Shown here piece by piece: positions 49,810 to 59,600 of a stretch of DNA of 64,000 bases; the stretch's first letter is position 1; each line of letters opens with the position of its first letter. Below the pieces are notes generated by a model, which saw only the letters and a program-made list of their open reading frames with translations, made no database searches and had not been told where the DNA came from. The stretch lies in contig NZ_JADZAT010000010.1 of assembly GCF_020852455.1 (NCBI RefSeq), forward strand, positions 372,001 to 436,000, given 5' to 3'. The DNA comes from Novosphingobium sp. GTDB taxonomy: Bacteria > Pseudomonadota > Alphaproteobacteria > Sphingomonadales > Sphingomonadaceae. A program made the position numbers and the translations under genes.

Positions 49810-50826
49810 ATGGCCATGCGATCGGTTGCCCGAAGTTTGTCATTTGGCCTGCTGGTGGTTGGTCTTGTCGGATTGCTGGTTCTGCTCGGCGCAATCTTGC
49901 TCGACTATCATATTACCTTCAGTGCCCTGAACGATCCGCAAGCCTTGCAGAAGGCTGTGTATGAAGTCGGCGCGCATGTCCTCCTGCCAGCCCTGGTGAT
50001 CATAACCCCGATGGCCTTGGCCGGTCGATACATCGTTCACCGGGCACTTCGACCGATCGAGGAAGCTGCCCAAGCAGTTGCCCAGGCGCCAAGTGCGGCG
50101 TTGGGGGTGAGGATTGATGATTGCAATTTTCCTGCCGAAATCGCCCCCTTGGCAGATGGTGTGAACGGGTTGCTCGCGCGGATGGAGGAGATTTCGCAAG
50201 CCAATGCCGCATTTGCCGGCGATGTTGCGCACGAATTGCGCACGCCACTGACCCTGCTCGGGCTGGAGCTTGAACGGCTCGAGCATCCGCAAGCCGGGAC
50301 ATTGCTGCGCCAGGTCCGCGACATGCAGAAGCTGGTCGATCAGCTGATGACGATCACCAGGATCGATGCACGCAAGCTTTACGGACAGTGCGGCAGCGAA
50401 GTCGATCTGGCTCTGGTAGGAAGTAACGTCGTGGCACAGATGGCTCCTACGGCGCTGGCTGGAGGCCGGGTGCTGGGCTTTGAAGACAATGGTCCTACCT
50501 CGATCTTGGCGGAAGCCGAATCCCTTGCGGCGGCGACCCGCAACCTGGTTGAAAACGCACTCAGAGTAACTCCGCCGGGCGGCAGTGTTACCGTAGTCGC
50601 TGGGCCAGGGCCGGTTTTATCGGTGGTTGATTGCGGACCGGGGCTCGGTCAGGATGAGCTGGAGCGCCTTTCCCATCGCCATGTCAGAGCAGATCATGCC
50701 AGCAGTGATGGTGCCGGTCTGGGTTTGGCAATCGTTCGTCGGATCGTCGAAGCGCATGGTGGTCGCCTGCGTAGCGAAGCATCAAGTCATAGCATTGCGA
50801 TGGAGTTTCCAGCCCCATTGGCATGA
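49810..50826 (+). CDS. Sensor histidine kinase
   Basis: A 338-residue membrane kinase. Two transmembrane helices (about residues 12-36 and 58-80) enclose a very short periplasmic loop of about 20 residues (HITFSALNDPQALQKAVYEVG), then a HAMP-like helix and a HisKA domain with His141 in DVAHELRTPL. The ATPase domain has N-box NLVENALRVTP, G1 DCGPGLGQ and G2 DGAGLGLAIV. Intramembrane or accessory-protein sensing is likely because the loop is too short for a fold. Partner of the preceding regulator, with which it forms an operon. Confidence 0.93.
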   Translation: MAMRSVARSLSFGLLVVGLVGLLVLLGAILLDYHITFSALNDPQALQKAVYEVGAHVLLPALVIITPMALAGRYIVHRALRPIEEAAQAVAQAPSAALGVRIDDCNFPAEIAPLADGVNGLLARMEEISQANAAFAGDVAHELRTPLTLLGLELERLEHPQAGTLLRQVRDMQKLVDQLMTITRIDARKLYGQCGSEVDLALVGSNVVAQMAPTALAGGRVLGFEDNGPTSILAEAESLAAATRNLVENALRVTPPGGSVTVVAGPGPVLSVVDCGPGLGQDELERLSHRHVRADHASSDGAGLGLAIVRRIVEAHGGRLRSEASSHSIAMEFPAPLA

Positions 50827-50831
50827 TCGCC

Positions 50832-50847
50832 GTCAGAGTGTCGTCAG
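50832..50847 (+). promoter_or_regulatory. GTCAG direct repeats before the peroxidase gene
   Basis: CGTCAG (50831-50836) and CGTCAG (50842-50847) are 11 bp apart, just after the kinase stop and 43 bp before the peroxidase ATG. The two sites at 49076 and here agree at 16 of 21 aligned positions. Strong candidate site for the upstream OmpR-type regulator. Confidence 0.6.
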
Positions 50848-50890
50848 TCTGATCCAGTATTGAGCAGCTGAAGCCTTGATGGGAATCACA

Positions 50891-51967
50891 ATGAGCAAGT
50901 TCGCGACAGCAGGATTGATTGCACTGGCGTTGGCGGTGAGCGCTTGCGGCAAAGCAGGCAGTGATGGCCAGTCGGCGACTGGCCCGGCCAGCGAAGAACT
51001 GATGAAGGCCGCTCGCGAGCAATTCAAGGCTTTGCCTGCGAGCTACAAGGAAGTTGAGGGTTTTTCAGCCAGTCAGGACCTGATTGACCTTGGCGCCATG
51101 CTCTATCATGACCCGCGCCTGTCTGGCAGCCATGCGCTCAGCTGTGCGTCGTGCCATAATATTGGTCTGGGCGGCGGCGACAATGCCTCAACCTCGATCG
51201 GCCACAACTGGCAACAGGGCGGACGCAACGCGCCGACCGTGCTCAACGCTACATTCAACTTCGCCCAGTTCTGGGATGGTCGCGCAAAGGATCTGGTCGA
51301 GCAGGCCGGCGGACCCATGGTGAACCCGATCGAAATGGATTCACCCAAGGAGCATATCGTCGAGCAGATCAAATCGATCCCGGGCTATGCTGCGGCCTTT
51401 GCCAAGGCGTTCCCGGGCCAAAAGGATCCGATCACACTGGAAAATATCCAGAAGTCGATCGCGGCATTTGAAGCCACCCTGATCACGCCGAACGCACCCT
51501 TCGATCAATATCTCAATGGCAAGCCAGGCGCACTTGACCAGACCCAGAAGGCCGGGCTCAAGCTGTTTGTCGATACCGGCTGCGCGTCGTGCCACAATGG
51601 CATGAACGTGGGCGGCAGTATGTATGCCAAGTTCGGGATGGCCAGCGATCCAGACCCCAAATATCGCCCGCCGGGTGACAAGGGGCGGATGGCGGTCACC
51701 AACCAGGCATCCGATCTCTATTCCTACAAGGTGCCAACCCTTCGCAACGTAGCTCTGACCGCACCCTATTTCCACAATGGCTCGGTCTGGGATCTGCGCG
51801 AGGCGGTAAAGGTGATGGCCAAGGCCCAACTCGGCAAGGACCTGAGTGACGGCGATGCCGACAAGATTGTCGCTTTCCTTGGCTCGCTGACAGGCGATCA
51901 ACCCGATGTCCGCGTCCCGATCCTGCCGGCGAGCGGTCCGAATACAACCAGGCCGATGCGTAACTGA
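50891..51967 (+). CDS. Dihaem cytochrome c peroxidase (CcpA/MauG family) lipoprotein
   Basis: A 358-residue protein. Lipobox VSAC with Cys19 after a hydrophobic signal, so membrane-anchored in the periplasm. Two c-type haem motifs, CASCH at residues 85-89 and 231-235, and the peroxidase segments FNFAQFWDGRAKDLVEQAGGP, YSYKVPTLRNVALTAPYFHNGSVWDLREAV. It reduces hydrogen peroxide with cytochrome c electrons. Start ATG 50891 has GGGA upstream. Transcription probably depends on the two-component system encoded just before, because of the shared GTCAG repeats. Confidence 0.93.
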   Translation: MSKFATAGLIALALAVSACGKAGSDGQSATGPASEELMKAAREQFKALPASYKEVEGFSASQDLIDLGAMLYHDPRLSGSHALSCASCHNIGLGGGDNASTSIGHNWQQGGRNAPTVLNATFNFAQFWDGRAKDLVEQAGGPMVNPIEMDSPKEHIVEQIKSIPGYAAAFAKAFPGQKDPITLENIQKSIAAFEATLITPNAPFDQYLNGKPGALDQTQKAGLKLFVDTGCASCHNGMNVGGSMYAKFGMASDPDPKYRPPGDKGRMAVTNQASDLYSYKVPTLRNVALTAPYFHNGSVWDLREAVKVMAKAQLGKDLSDGDADKIVAFLGSLTGDQPDVRVPILPASGPNTTRPMRN

Positions 51968-52123
51968 CGCCCCCCGCGTTTGCTTCGTCCGGGTCGCAGG
52001 CGGGCTGCACAGGTTCTTCCTGGTGCAGCCCGCCATTTTTTGTTCGGCTTGCTGCCCTTGCCAGCGCGGGGAGGGCCGCCTAAACCGCGCTGGCCCCAAG
52101 ATTGTTCGCGCAAGGATGCCGGC

Positions 52124-53365
52124 TTGATCCTCTCTCCGTTCGAATGGACCATCGCCAAGCGCTATATGCTGCCCGGGCGCGGAGAGGCGTTTATCGCTAT
52201 GGTGGCCGGGATCAGCCTGGTTGCGGTGATGCTGGGTGTGGCCGCGCTGGTCATCGTGATGAGCGTGATGAACGGCTTTCGCGCCGAACTGTTCGACAAG
52301 ATCGTAGGGCTCAATGGCCATGCGGTGGTGCAGGCCTATGGCGGGCGGCTGGATGACTGGCGCGAGGTGCTAAAGGATGTGAAGGCGACCCCCGGAGTTA
52401 CCCGCGCCTCGCCGCTGATCGAGCAGCCATTGTTGACCAGCTTCAATGGCCGGGTCGAGGCGATCTTTGCGCGCGGGCAGACGCAGGAAGACATCAACCG
52501 CCTAGCCGACAAGGTAGTGTCCGGCAGGCTCGATGCGCTGAAGCCCGATGCCAGCGAAGTGGCGATCGGATCGCAGCTCGCGCAGAATATTGGCGCGCGA
52601 GTGGGGGACTCGATCACGATCATCAACCCGCAGGGACAATCGACCCCGTTCGGCACCGTGCCGCGCCAGATCGCCTACCGTGTCGCCGCGATCTTCGAGA
52701 TCGGGGTCTATGATTTCGACCAGCGCTTTGTCGTCATGCCGATGCAGGATGCGCAGACGCTGCTGCTTTCGGGCGATGCAGTGGGGATGATCGAGGTGCA
52801 GGTCGAAGATCCCGATGTGGCGTCCGAAACCCTGCAGCCGATCGCGCAGAAATATTCCGGCCGCGCGGTGGTGACCGATTGGAAATCGATGAACGCCAGC
52901 CTGTTTGAAGCGCTTGCGGTGGAACGCGTGGCGATGTTTGTGGTGCTGTCGATCATCGTGCTGGTGGCGGTGTTCAACATCCTGTCCAGCCTGATCATGC
53001 TGGTCCGTGCCAAGACCCGCGATATTGCGATCCTGCGGACCATGGGGGCTTCGCGCCAGTCGATCCTGCGGATCTTCGTGGTGCTGGGCTTCGCGATCGG
53101 CACTGCCGGGACCCTGGCCGGACTGGCGCTGGGCTTTGTCTTCCTGTTCTTCCGTCAATCGGTTGTGCGGGTCGTCGAACTGCTGACCGGACAGAACCTG
53201 TGGGATCCATCGATCCGTTTCCTCACTGAACTGCCCAGCCGCAGCGATCCGGTGGAGATCGCAGCGATCGCGCTGATGGCCTTGCTGTTCAGCTTCCTGG
53301 CCACGCTCTACCCGGCGATGAAGGCGGCTAGCACCGATCCGGTGCAGGTGCTGCGCTATGAGTGA
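52124..53365 (+). CDS. lolC: Lipoprotein-releasing permease LolC/LolE-type
   Basis: A 413-residue inner-membrane subunit of the LolCDE complex that extracts lipoproteins for transport to the outer membrane. N-terminal start [51 protein letters not shown] is typical. There is a large periplasmic domain (about residues 55-260) and three C-terminal helices with [39 protein letters not shown] start at 52124 fits the conserved N-terminus; the longer upstream frame is not homologous. Only one permease is present, as in many alphaproteobacteria, so it probably works as a homodimer. It overlaps lolD by 8 bp. Confidence 0.93.
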   Translation: MILSPFEWTIAKRYMLPGRGEAFIAMVAGISLVAVMLGVAALVIVMSVMNGFRAELFDKIVGLNGHAVVQAYGGRLDDWREVLKDVKATPGVTRASPLIEQPLLTSFNGRVEAIFARGQTQEDINRLADKVVSGRLDALKPDASEVAIGSQLAQNIGARVGDSITIINPQGQSTPFGTVPRQIAYRVAAIFEIGVYDFDQRFVVMPMQDAQTLLLSGDAVGMIEVQVEDPDVASETLQPIAQKYSGRAVVTDWKSMNASLFEALAVERVAMFVVLSIIVLVAVFNILSSLIMLVRAKTRDIAILRTMGASRQSILRIFVVLGFAIGTAGTLAGLALGFVFLFFRQSVVRVVELLTGQNLWDPSIRFLTELPSRSDPVEIAAIALMALLFSFLATLYPAMKAASTDPVQVLRYE

Positions 53366-54032
53366 GGCGGTGATCGCGCTCTCCGGGCTGACCCGCAGCT
53401 TCGAACAGGGCGGGGTGCGGATCGACGTGCTGCGCGGTGTGGACCTGGCGGTCCAGCCGGGCGAGATCGTGGCGCTGCTGGGGCCATCGGGTTCGGGTAA
53501 ATCGACCCTGCTGCAGGCGGTCGGACTGCTCGAAGGCGGGTTCGGCGGGCGGATCGAGATTGCCGGGACCGATGCCTCGGCCTTGTCAAGCGACGAGCGC
53601 ACCGTGCTGCGGCGTGACCGGATCGGCTTCGTCTATCAGTTCCATCACCTGCTGCCCGATTTTACCGCGCTGGAAAATGTCGTCCTGCCGCAACTGGTTG
53701 CCGGCATATCCCAGAGCCAGGCTGAGCTTCGCGCGCGGGAACTGCTGATCGCACTGGGACTGGCCGAGCGGCTTGACCATCGCCCCAGCCAATTGTCCGG
53801 CGGTGAGCAGCAACGCGTCGCCGTGGCGCGGGCGCTGGCCAACAAGCCGGTGCTGGTGCTGGCTGACGAACCGACCGGCAACCTTGACGAGAAGACTTCA
53901 GACAAGGTGCTCGAACAGTTCCTTACCCTGGTTCGCACCCAGGGCAGCGCTGCGCTGGTCGCAACCCACAACGAGCGTCTCGCCGCGCGGATGGACCGGG
54001 TAGTGCGGCTGCACGAGGGCGTGATCAACTGA
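53358..54032 (+). CDS. lolD: Lipoprotein-releasing ATPase LolD
   Basis: A 224-residue ATPase. Walker [13 protein letters not shown]-loop [18 protein letters not shown] (the characteristic [16 protein letters not shown] of LolD), signature [15 protein letters not shown], Walker [14 protein letters not shown] and the switch ATHNE. It powers lipoprotein release from the inner membrane to LolA. The ATG is 8 bp inside the end of lolC, so the two are translationally coupled. dnaE lies about 2.6 kb downstream. Confidence 0.95.
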   Translation: MSEAVIALSGLTRSFEQGGVRIDVLRGVDLAVQPGEIVALLGPSGSGKSTLLQAVGLLEGGFGGRIEIAGTDASALSSDERTVLRRDRIGFVYQFHHLLPDFTALENVVLPQLVAGISQSQAELRARELLIALGLAERLDHRPSQLSGGEQQRVAVARALANKPVLVLADEPTGNLDEKTSDKVLEQFLTLVRTQGSAALVATHNERLAARMDRVVRLHEGVIN

Positions 54033-54059
54033 CCGCGATCGGACCGAAAGGGAACAGCC

Positions 54060-54590
54060 ATGTCGTTTGTCGCCGCGATTGCACTCGTTGCCCAGTCGGC
54101 TGGAGCGTCAGCCGCGCCCCCGCCGCCGCCATGTGCAGCCCCGGTCTTCGCCGGTTTCGACTTCTGGGTGGGTGACTGGGACGTCTATCCGAATATCAAG
54201 GACGCGGCCAAGGCGCCGCTGATTGCCCACAGCAAGATCGAGCGGCTTTATGCCGGCTGCGCGGTGCGGGAGAACTGGATGCCGCTGAAGGGGCCGGGCG
54301 GGGGCAGTCTCAACGCGGTCGATCCCGCCACCGGTCGCTGGCATCAGACCTGGATCGGATCGCAGCCGGGCCGGGTCGAATTCGACGGCGGCAGGGTGGG
54401 CGAGGCGATGGTGCTGACCGGCTGGTGGGCCGGGGTGAACGGCCCGGGCAAGGATGCCCTGATCCGTATGAGCTATACGCCGATCGACAAGGACACGGTG
54501 CGTCAGCACGGTGAGCAATCGACCGACCACGGGGTGACCTGGACCACCAATTTCGATTTCATTTATCGCCGCAGCAAACCCGCCGGTTGA
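54060..54590 (+). CDS. Small exported protein, DUF1579-like
   Basis: A 176-residue protein with a short N-terminal hydrophobic segment (FVAAIALVAQSAGASA) that may be a signal peptide. A proline-rich linker leads into PVFAGFDFWVGDWDVYPN and NWMPLKGPGGGSLNAVDPATGRWHQTWIGS, with WT...FDFIYRR at the end, a pattern close to DUF1579 and other calycin-like beta-barrels. Function unknown. It lies between lolD and glutathione peroxidase. Confidence 0.65.
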   Translation: MSFVAAIALVAQSAGASAAPPPPPCAAPVFAGFDFWVGDWDVYPNIKDAAKAPLIAHSKIERLYAGCAVRENWMPLKGPGGGSLNAVDPATGRWHQTWIGSQPGRVEFDGGRVGEAMVLTGWWAGVNGPGKDALIRMSYTPIDKDTVRQHGEQSTDHGVTWTTNFDFIYRRSKPAG

Positions 54591-54639
54591 CCTTGATGGC
54601 GGCTCGCCTAGTCTCCCGGCAAAATTCGGGAGAAGCAGC

Positions 54640-55119
54640 ATGACCACGATCGCCGATTTCACTGCCGACCTGCCTGGCGGCAAGCAGCTCAACCTGGCTG
54701 ACAAGCAGGGCAAGGTGCTGCTGGTGGTCAACACCGCCAGCAAGTGCGGCTTCACCCCGCAGTATGATGGGCTGGAAGCGTTGCACCAGAAATACGGCGC
54801 ACAGGGCTTCGAAGTGCTGGCCTTCCCCTGCAACCAGTTCGGCGCGCAGGAACCGGGCAATGCTGATCAGATCGAGGAATTCTGCAAGGTCAACTTCGGG
54901 CTCAGCTTTCCGCTGATGGCCAAGATCGAAGTCAATGGCACGAACGAGACGCCGCTCTATTCGTGGCTGAAAAGCGAGGCTCCGGGCCTGATGGGGACCA
55001 AGTCGATCAAGTGGAACTTCACCAAATTCCTGATCGACCGGCAGGGCAAGGTCGTGCGCCGCTATGCCCCCACCGACAAGCCCGAAAGCATTGCGAAGGA
55101 TATCGAAAAGCTGCTTTGA
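54640..55119 (+). CDS. Glutathione peroxidase family protein
   Basis: A 159-residue thiol peroxidase: peroxidatic Cys36 in NTASKCGFTPQYDGLEALHQKY (Sec is Cys here), resolving position region FPCNQFGAQEPG containing Gln and CNQFG, and KWNFTKFLID with the tetrad Trp. It reduces organic or hydrogen peroxides using thioredoxin or glutathione. ATG 54640 follows GGGAGAAGCAGC. A foldback repeat begins 10 bp after its stop. Confidence 0.95.
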   Translation: MTTIADFTADLPGGKQLNLADKQGKVLLVVNTASKCGFTPQYDGLEALHQKYGAQGFEVLAFPCNQFGAQEPGNADQIEEFCKVNFGLSFPLMAKIEVNGTNETPLYSWLKSEAPGLMGTKSIKWNFTKFLIDRQGKVVRRYAPTDKPESIAKDIEKLL

Positions 55120-55128
55120 TCGGGGGGC

Positions 55129-55289
55129 ATCACCCCAATCCAACCGCGGCTAATTCGCTTCGCTCCTAAGCCTTGGTATCCTTCCCCCAACAAGGGGGAA
55201 GGTCCGGTGCGGCCTACTTTCCCCCTTGTTGGGGGAAGGATACCGATGCTTGCGAGCTTGCTCGCTGGCGCAGGTTGGATTGGGGTGAT
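55129..55289. repeat. Foldback repeat, second copy
   Basis: A 161-bp palindromic element. The outer arms (55129-55145 and 55273-55289) are perfect 17-mers and the inner arms (55175-55200 and 55219-55244) are perfect 26-mers around an 18-base centre. It contains a 38-bp block (55237-55274) 36/38 identical in reverse complement to part of the element at 26225-26406, but its arms are in the reverse order. It is between the glutathione peroxidase and Yip1 stops, a convergent intergenic site. Confidence 0.82.
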
Positions 55290-55295
55290 TTGGCG

Positions 55296-56456
55296 CTACT
55301 TCGCCAGCCCGGCCAGCGCGCCCTGATCGATCGACGCCACCGCCGATTTCAGCTCGTCGATCGAACCGGCTTCGCCTTCGGCGCTGATGAAGAAGCGGCT
55401 GGCAACCTGTTGCGAAAATTCGCCGCTGCTGGAACCCTTGCTCCACTTTTCGACCACGATCTGCCCGCCCACGGTGCTGGTACGGTCATAGCCATCGGCA
55501 TCCTCGTGGCTCTGTTCCGCGCCCATCGCTCCGGCCAGACCGGCCAGCGCGCCAAGCCCGGCTGAATCGATCACCGACAGTTTGATCGACTTGTCACCCG
55601 AGGTGTAGGTGGCCGAAACGCCCTTGCCCATGGCGCCCATCGCCCCGGTATCGAGCGCAGTGCGGGTGTAGGCACCCAGCGAGGCGGGCAGCAGCGCCTG
55701 CAGCTTGGCTGTATCAACCGGCGGCACCTGACCATTGGCGGCGGCTTCCATCTGCTTGCCGGCCTGTTCGAGGTTGGCGGTATCAAACTTGCCGACCCCG
55801 GGAATGTTTACTTCTGCCGAGTCGCCTGAATTGGCCGCCAGCCCGGCCGCGCCGACGCCCAGCGCGCCAGTTACTGTCGAGGTGATGGTCGCAGCAACGA
55901 AGCCCAGCACGATCGCGGCCACCACGGTGACCAGCGTATAAACGATCGACTTGTCTTCGGGCACCTTCATCAGGGGCGTCGAACCCTTGTAGAACAGGTA
56001 GATGCCATAGATCGAGGCGATGATCCCCAGCGCGGCCAGAGCCGGTATGATGCCCAGGATACCGGCGATCCAGCCCGGGGTCATCGACGCGGCGACCAGC
56101 TTGAACGCCTGCGTGCGATTGGCCTGTCCGCCGAAATTTGGAGCCAGAAAATCGGCCACCAGCGCTACGATCACCAGTGAGATCAGGCTCATCACAAAGC
56201 TGGTCAGGGCCATGGTCAGCCCGGTCATCAATCCCGGCTTGAAGGTGACCAGGAACAGGCTGATCCCGAACACCTGCCCGCCGATGAAGCTGGCGATCGG
56301 ACCGATCGCGGCCAGTGGCAGGGCATAGCGGGTGACGATATCGCCCGGCGTGGTCTGCTCTGCGGCCAGTGTCGGCCAGGTTTCCGATGGTTGCAGAATG
56401 ATCGCCTTGGCGCGGTCAAGCAGCCCGCCCAGTTCAGGCCCTTTGCCCAGTTCCAT
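55296..56456 (-). CDS. Yip1-domain membrane protein
   Basis: A 386-residue protein. The first 190 residues form five hydrophobic segments (LPLAAIGPIASFIGGQVFG, LVTFKPGLMTGLTMALTSFVMSLISLVIVALVADFLAP, GWIAGILGIIPALAALGIIASIYGIYLFYKGS and others) with the Yip1 pattern. From about residue 215 there is a soluble region rich in Gly/Ala and Gln with VDTAKLQALLPASLGAYTR and a beta-rich end. The Yip1 part is membrane-embedded; the C-terminal half has no recognised domain. Start at ATG 56456. It is convergent with glutathione peroxidase and divergent from dnaE. Function unknown. Confidence 0.78.
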   Translation of the reverse strand: MELGKGPELGGLLDRAKAIILQPSETWPTLAAEQTTPGDIVTRYALPLAAIGPIASFIGGQVFGISLFLVTFKPGLMTGLTMALTSFVMSLISLVIVALVADFLAPNFGGQANRTQAFKLVAASMTPGWIAGILGIIPALAALGIIASIYGIYLFYKGSTPLMKVPEDKSIVYTLVTVVAAIVLGFVAATITSTVTGALGVGAAGLAANSGDSAEVNIPGVGKFDTANLEQAGKQMEAAANGQVPPVDTAKLQALLPASLGAYTRTALDTGAMGAMGKGVSATYTSGDKSIKLSVIDSAGLGALAGLAGAMGAEQSHEDADGYDRTSTVGGQIVVEKWSKGSSSGEFSQQVASRFFISAEGEAGSIDELKSAVASIDQGALAGLAK

Positions 56457-56627
56457 AGTCCCGTTCCTCTTTTGCGATGCGAAATTGCAGAAACGACCCT
56501 GTGCTTTGGCCAGCATCGAACCACAGATCGCCGGATTTGCAAAGGGCTTGCGCCAGATTGGGGATGAGGCGGTGGATAAGGGCAAAGCGCTTTTGCGAAT
56601 CTGCTGCCCTGTGCCTACTTAACGGCC

Positions 56628-59600
56628 ATGTCCCACACCGGTTTCGTTCCCCTGCGCGTGCTGTCCAGTTATTCGATGCTCGAAGGGGCGATCGATCCCA
56701 AGGCCGTGGTCAAGCTGGCGGTCGAACGCGCATTCCCGGCGATCGCGATCGCCGATCGCAACGGGCTGTATGCGATGATGGCCTTTGCCGGTGCGGCGCG
56801 TGATGCCGGGATCCAGCCGATCATCGGTTGCCTGCTGGGCGTGCGGCGCAGCGACGATGGCCCGATCGATTGGCTGGCGCTCTATGCCCAGAACGAGGCG
56901 GGCTGGCAGAACTTGTGCCATCTGGTCAGCCGCGCCCACCTCGATCGTCCGCTTGAGCTTGATGCCCATGTCACGCTCGACGATCTTGCCGGGCACAGCG
57001 ATGGCCTGCTGTGCCTGACTGCTGCCGGGGAAGGGGCGCTGGTTCGCCTGCTGGCCGAAGGTCGGCACGATGCCGCCGCAGCCTATTGTGAGCGACTGGA
57101 ACACCTGTTTCCCGGGCGCCTCTATATCGAGGTGGCCCGGCGCGGCGATGCGGCCGAGGATGCGGCCGAAGACGCGCTGATCGAGCTGGCCTTTGCCCGC
57201 AATGTGCCGCTGGTGGCGACCAATCCGGCTTCCTATGGCGATCCCAACTTTTACGGCGCGCACGATGCCATGCTGTGCATTGCCAATTCGACCCACGTCG
57301 ATGCCCCCGAACGTCCGCGCTCCAGCCCGCAATGGTGGGTGAAGAGCGCGCCGATGATGAACGAGCTGTTCGCTGACCTGCCCGAGGCGATTGCCAACAC
57401 GCTGGTGGTGGCACAGCGCTGTGCCTATGCCCCGCCCAAGCGCAAGCCGCTGCTGCCCAGCCTGGCCGGCGACGCGGCGGGCGAAGCACAGATGCTGATC
57501 GACGATGCCCGGGCCGGCTTGGAAGCACGGCTGGCCCCCTATGGCGAACTGCCTGAGGAAGAACGGCAGGCCTATTTCGACCGGCTCGATTTCGAAACCG
57601 GCGTGATCAACAAGATGGGCTTTGCCGGCTACTTCCTGATCGTGGCCGACTTCATCAAATGGGCCAAGGAAAACGATATTCCGGTGGGGCCGGGGCGCGG
57701 TTCGGGTGCGGGCTCGGTGGTGGCCTGGGCGCTGACCATTACCGATCTCGACCCGATCCGGCTGGGGCTGCTGTTCGAACGCTTCCTCAACCCCGAACGC
57801 GTTTCGATGCCGGACTTCGATATCGACTTCTGCGAAACCCGCCGCGGCGAGGTGATCCGTTATGTCCAGGCCAAGTACGGCCACGATCACGTCGCCCAGA
57901 TCATCACTTTCGGCAAGCTGAAGGCCCGCGCGGTGCTGCGCGATACCGGCCGGATCCTGCAGATGAGCTATGGCCAGGTCGATCGCCTGACCAAGATGGT
58001 GCCCAACCATCCGACCGATCCTTGGACCCTGCCGCGCGCGCTCAACGGCGTGGCCGAGCTGAAGCGCGAATACGATAACGACGAAGAAGTGCACCGGCTG
58101 GTCGATCTGGCGATCCAGCTGGAAGGGCTCAACCGCAACTCATCAACCCACGCCGCCGGGGTGGTGATCGGTGACCGCCCGCTGGCGCAACTGGTGCCGC
58201 TCTACCGCGATCCGCGATCGGATATGCCGGTGACCCAGTTCGACATGAAATATGTCGAGGATACCGGGCTGATCAAGTTCGACTTCCTGGGGCTAAAGAC
58301 GCTGTCGGTGCTGAAGAAGGCGCTGCAATTGCTGGCCCGGCGCGAGATCACGATCAATCTCGATGCGCTGCCGTGGGACGATGCCGAGGTCTATGACCTG
58401 CTGCAATCGGGCGACACGGTTGGCGTGTTCCAGCTCGAATCCGAAGGCATGCGGCGCACGCTGGCGGCGGTGAAGCCGACCAATTTCGGCGACATCATCG
58501 CGCTGGTTTCGCTCTACCGCCCAGGGCCGATGGACAACATTCCGCTGTTCGGGCGGCGCAAGAACGGGCTGGAATCGATCGAGTATCCGCATCCCCGGCT
58601 GGAGGGAATTCTGGCCGAAACCTACGGCATCTTCGTCTACCAGGAACAGGTCATGCAGGCTGCGCAGATCCTGGCCGGCTATTCACTGGGCGATGCCGAC
58701 TTGCTGCGCCGCGCGATGGGCAAAAAGGTCCAGGCCGAAATGGATGCCCAGCGCCACCGCTTCGTCGATGGCTGCAAGGAAGTATCGGGGATCGAGGCGG
58801 CCAAGGCCAACGAACTGTTCGACTTGATCGACAAGTTCGCCGGCTATGGCTTCAACAAGAGCCACGCCGCCGCCTATGCGCTGCTGGCTTACCAGACCGC
58901 CTGGCTCAAGACCCATTACCCGCATGAATTCTATGCCGCTTCGATGTGTTTCGACATGCACCAGTCGGAAAAGCTGGCGGTTTTCGTCGACGATATGCGC
59001 CGCAACGGGGTGGAGCTGGAAGGGCCCAGCATCAACCGCTCCGAAGCCGAATTCACGGTCGAACGGACCGATGAAGGCTATGCGGTGCGCTATGCCCTGG
59101 CCGGGATCCGCAACGTCGGCGAAAAGGCGATGGACGCGCTCCATGCCGAACGTGAGGCGAACGGGCGCTTCACCAGCCTGGAAGACCTGTTCCGCCGGGT
59201 CCCCTATGGCTCGATGAACCGCCGCCAGCTGGAAGGGCTGGCCGGTGCCGGTGCCTTTGACGAGCTGGAGCCCAATCGCGCCAAGGTGCTGGCCAATGCC
59301 GACATGCTGCTGGCCGTGGCCGACGAGGCCGAGCGCACCCGTTCAAGCGGGCAGGCCGGATTGTTCGGCGGCGACGATCATGCTGCGCCCGCGTTGCGGC
59401 TGGCCGAGGTCGAGCCCTGGTCCAAGACCGAGCAGATGGCCAAGGAGCGCGAGAACTTCGGGTTCTATTTCGCGGCCCATCCGGTCGAGCAATGGCGCGC
59501 GGTGGCGGTGGCCAATGGTGCGCGGACCTATGCCGCGCTGATGGAAGGCGGGGTCGCCGGTGGCGGACGCAGCCAGGCGATGATGGCGGCGATGATCGAA

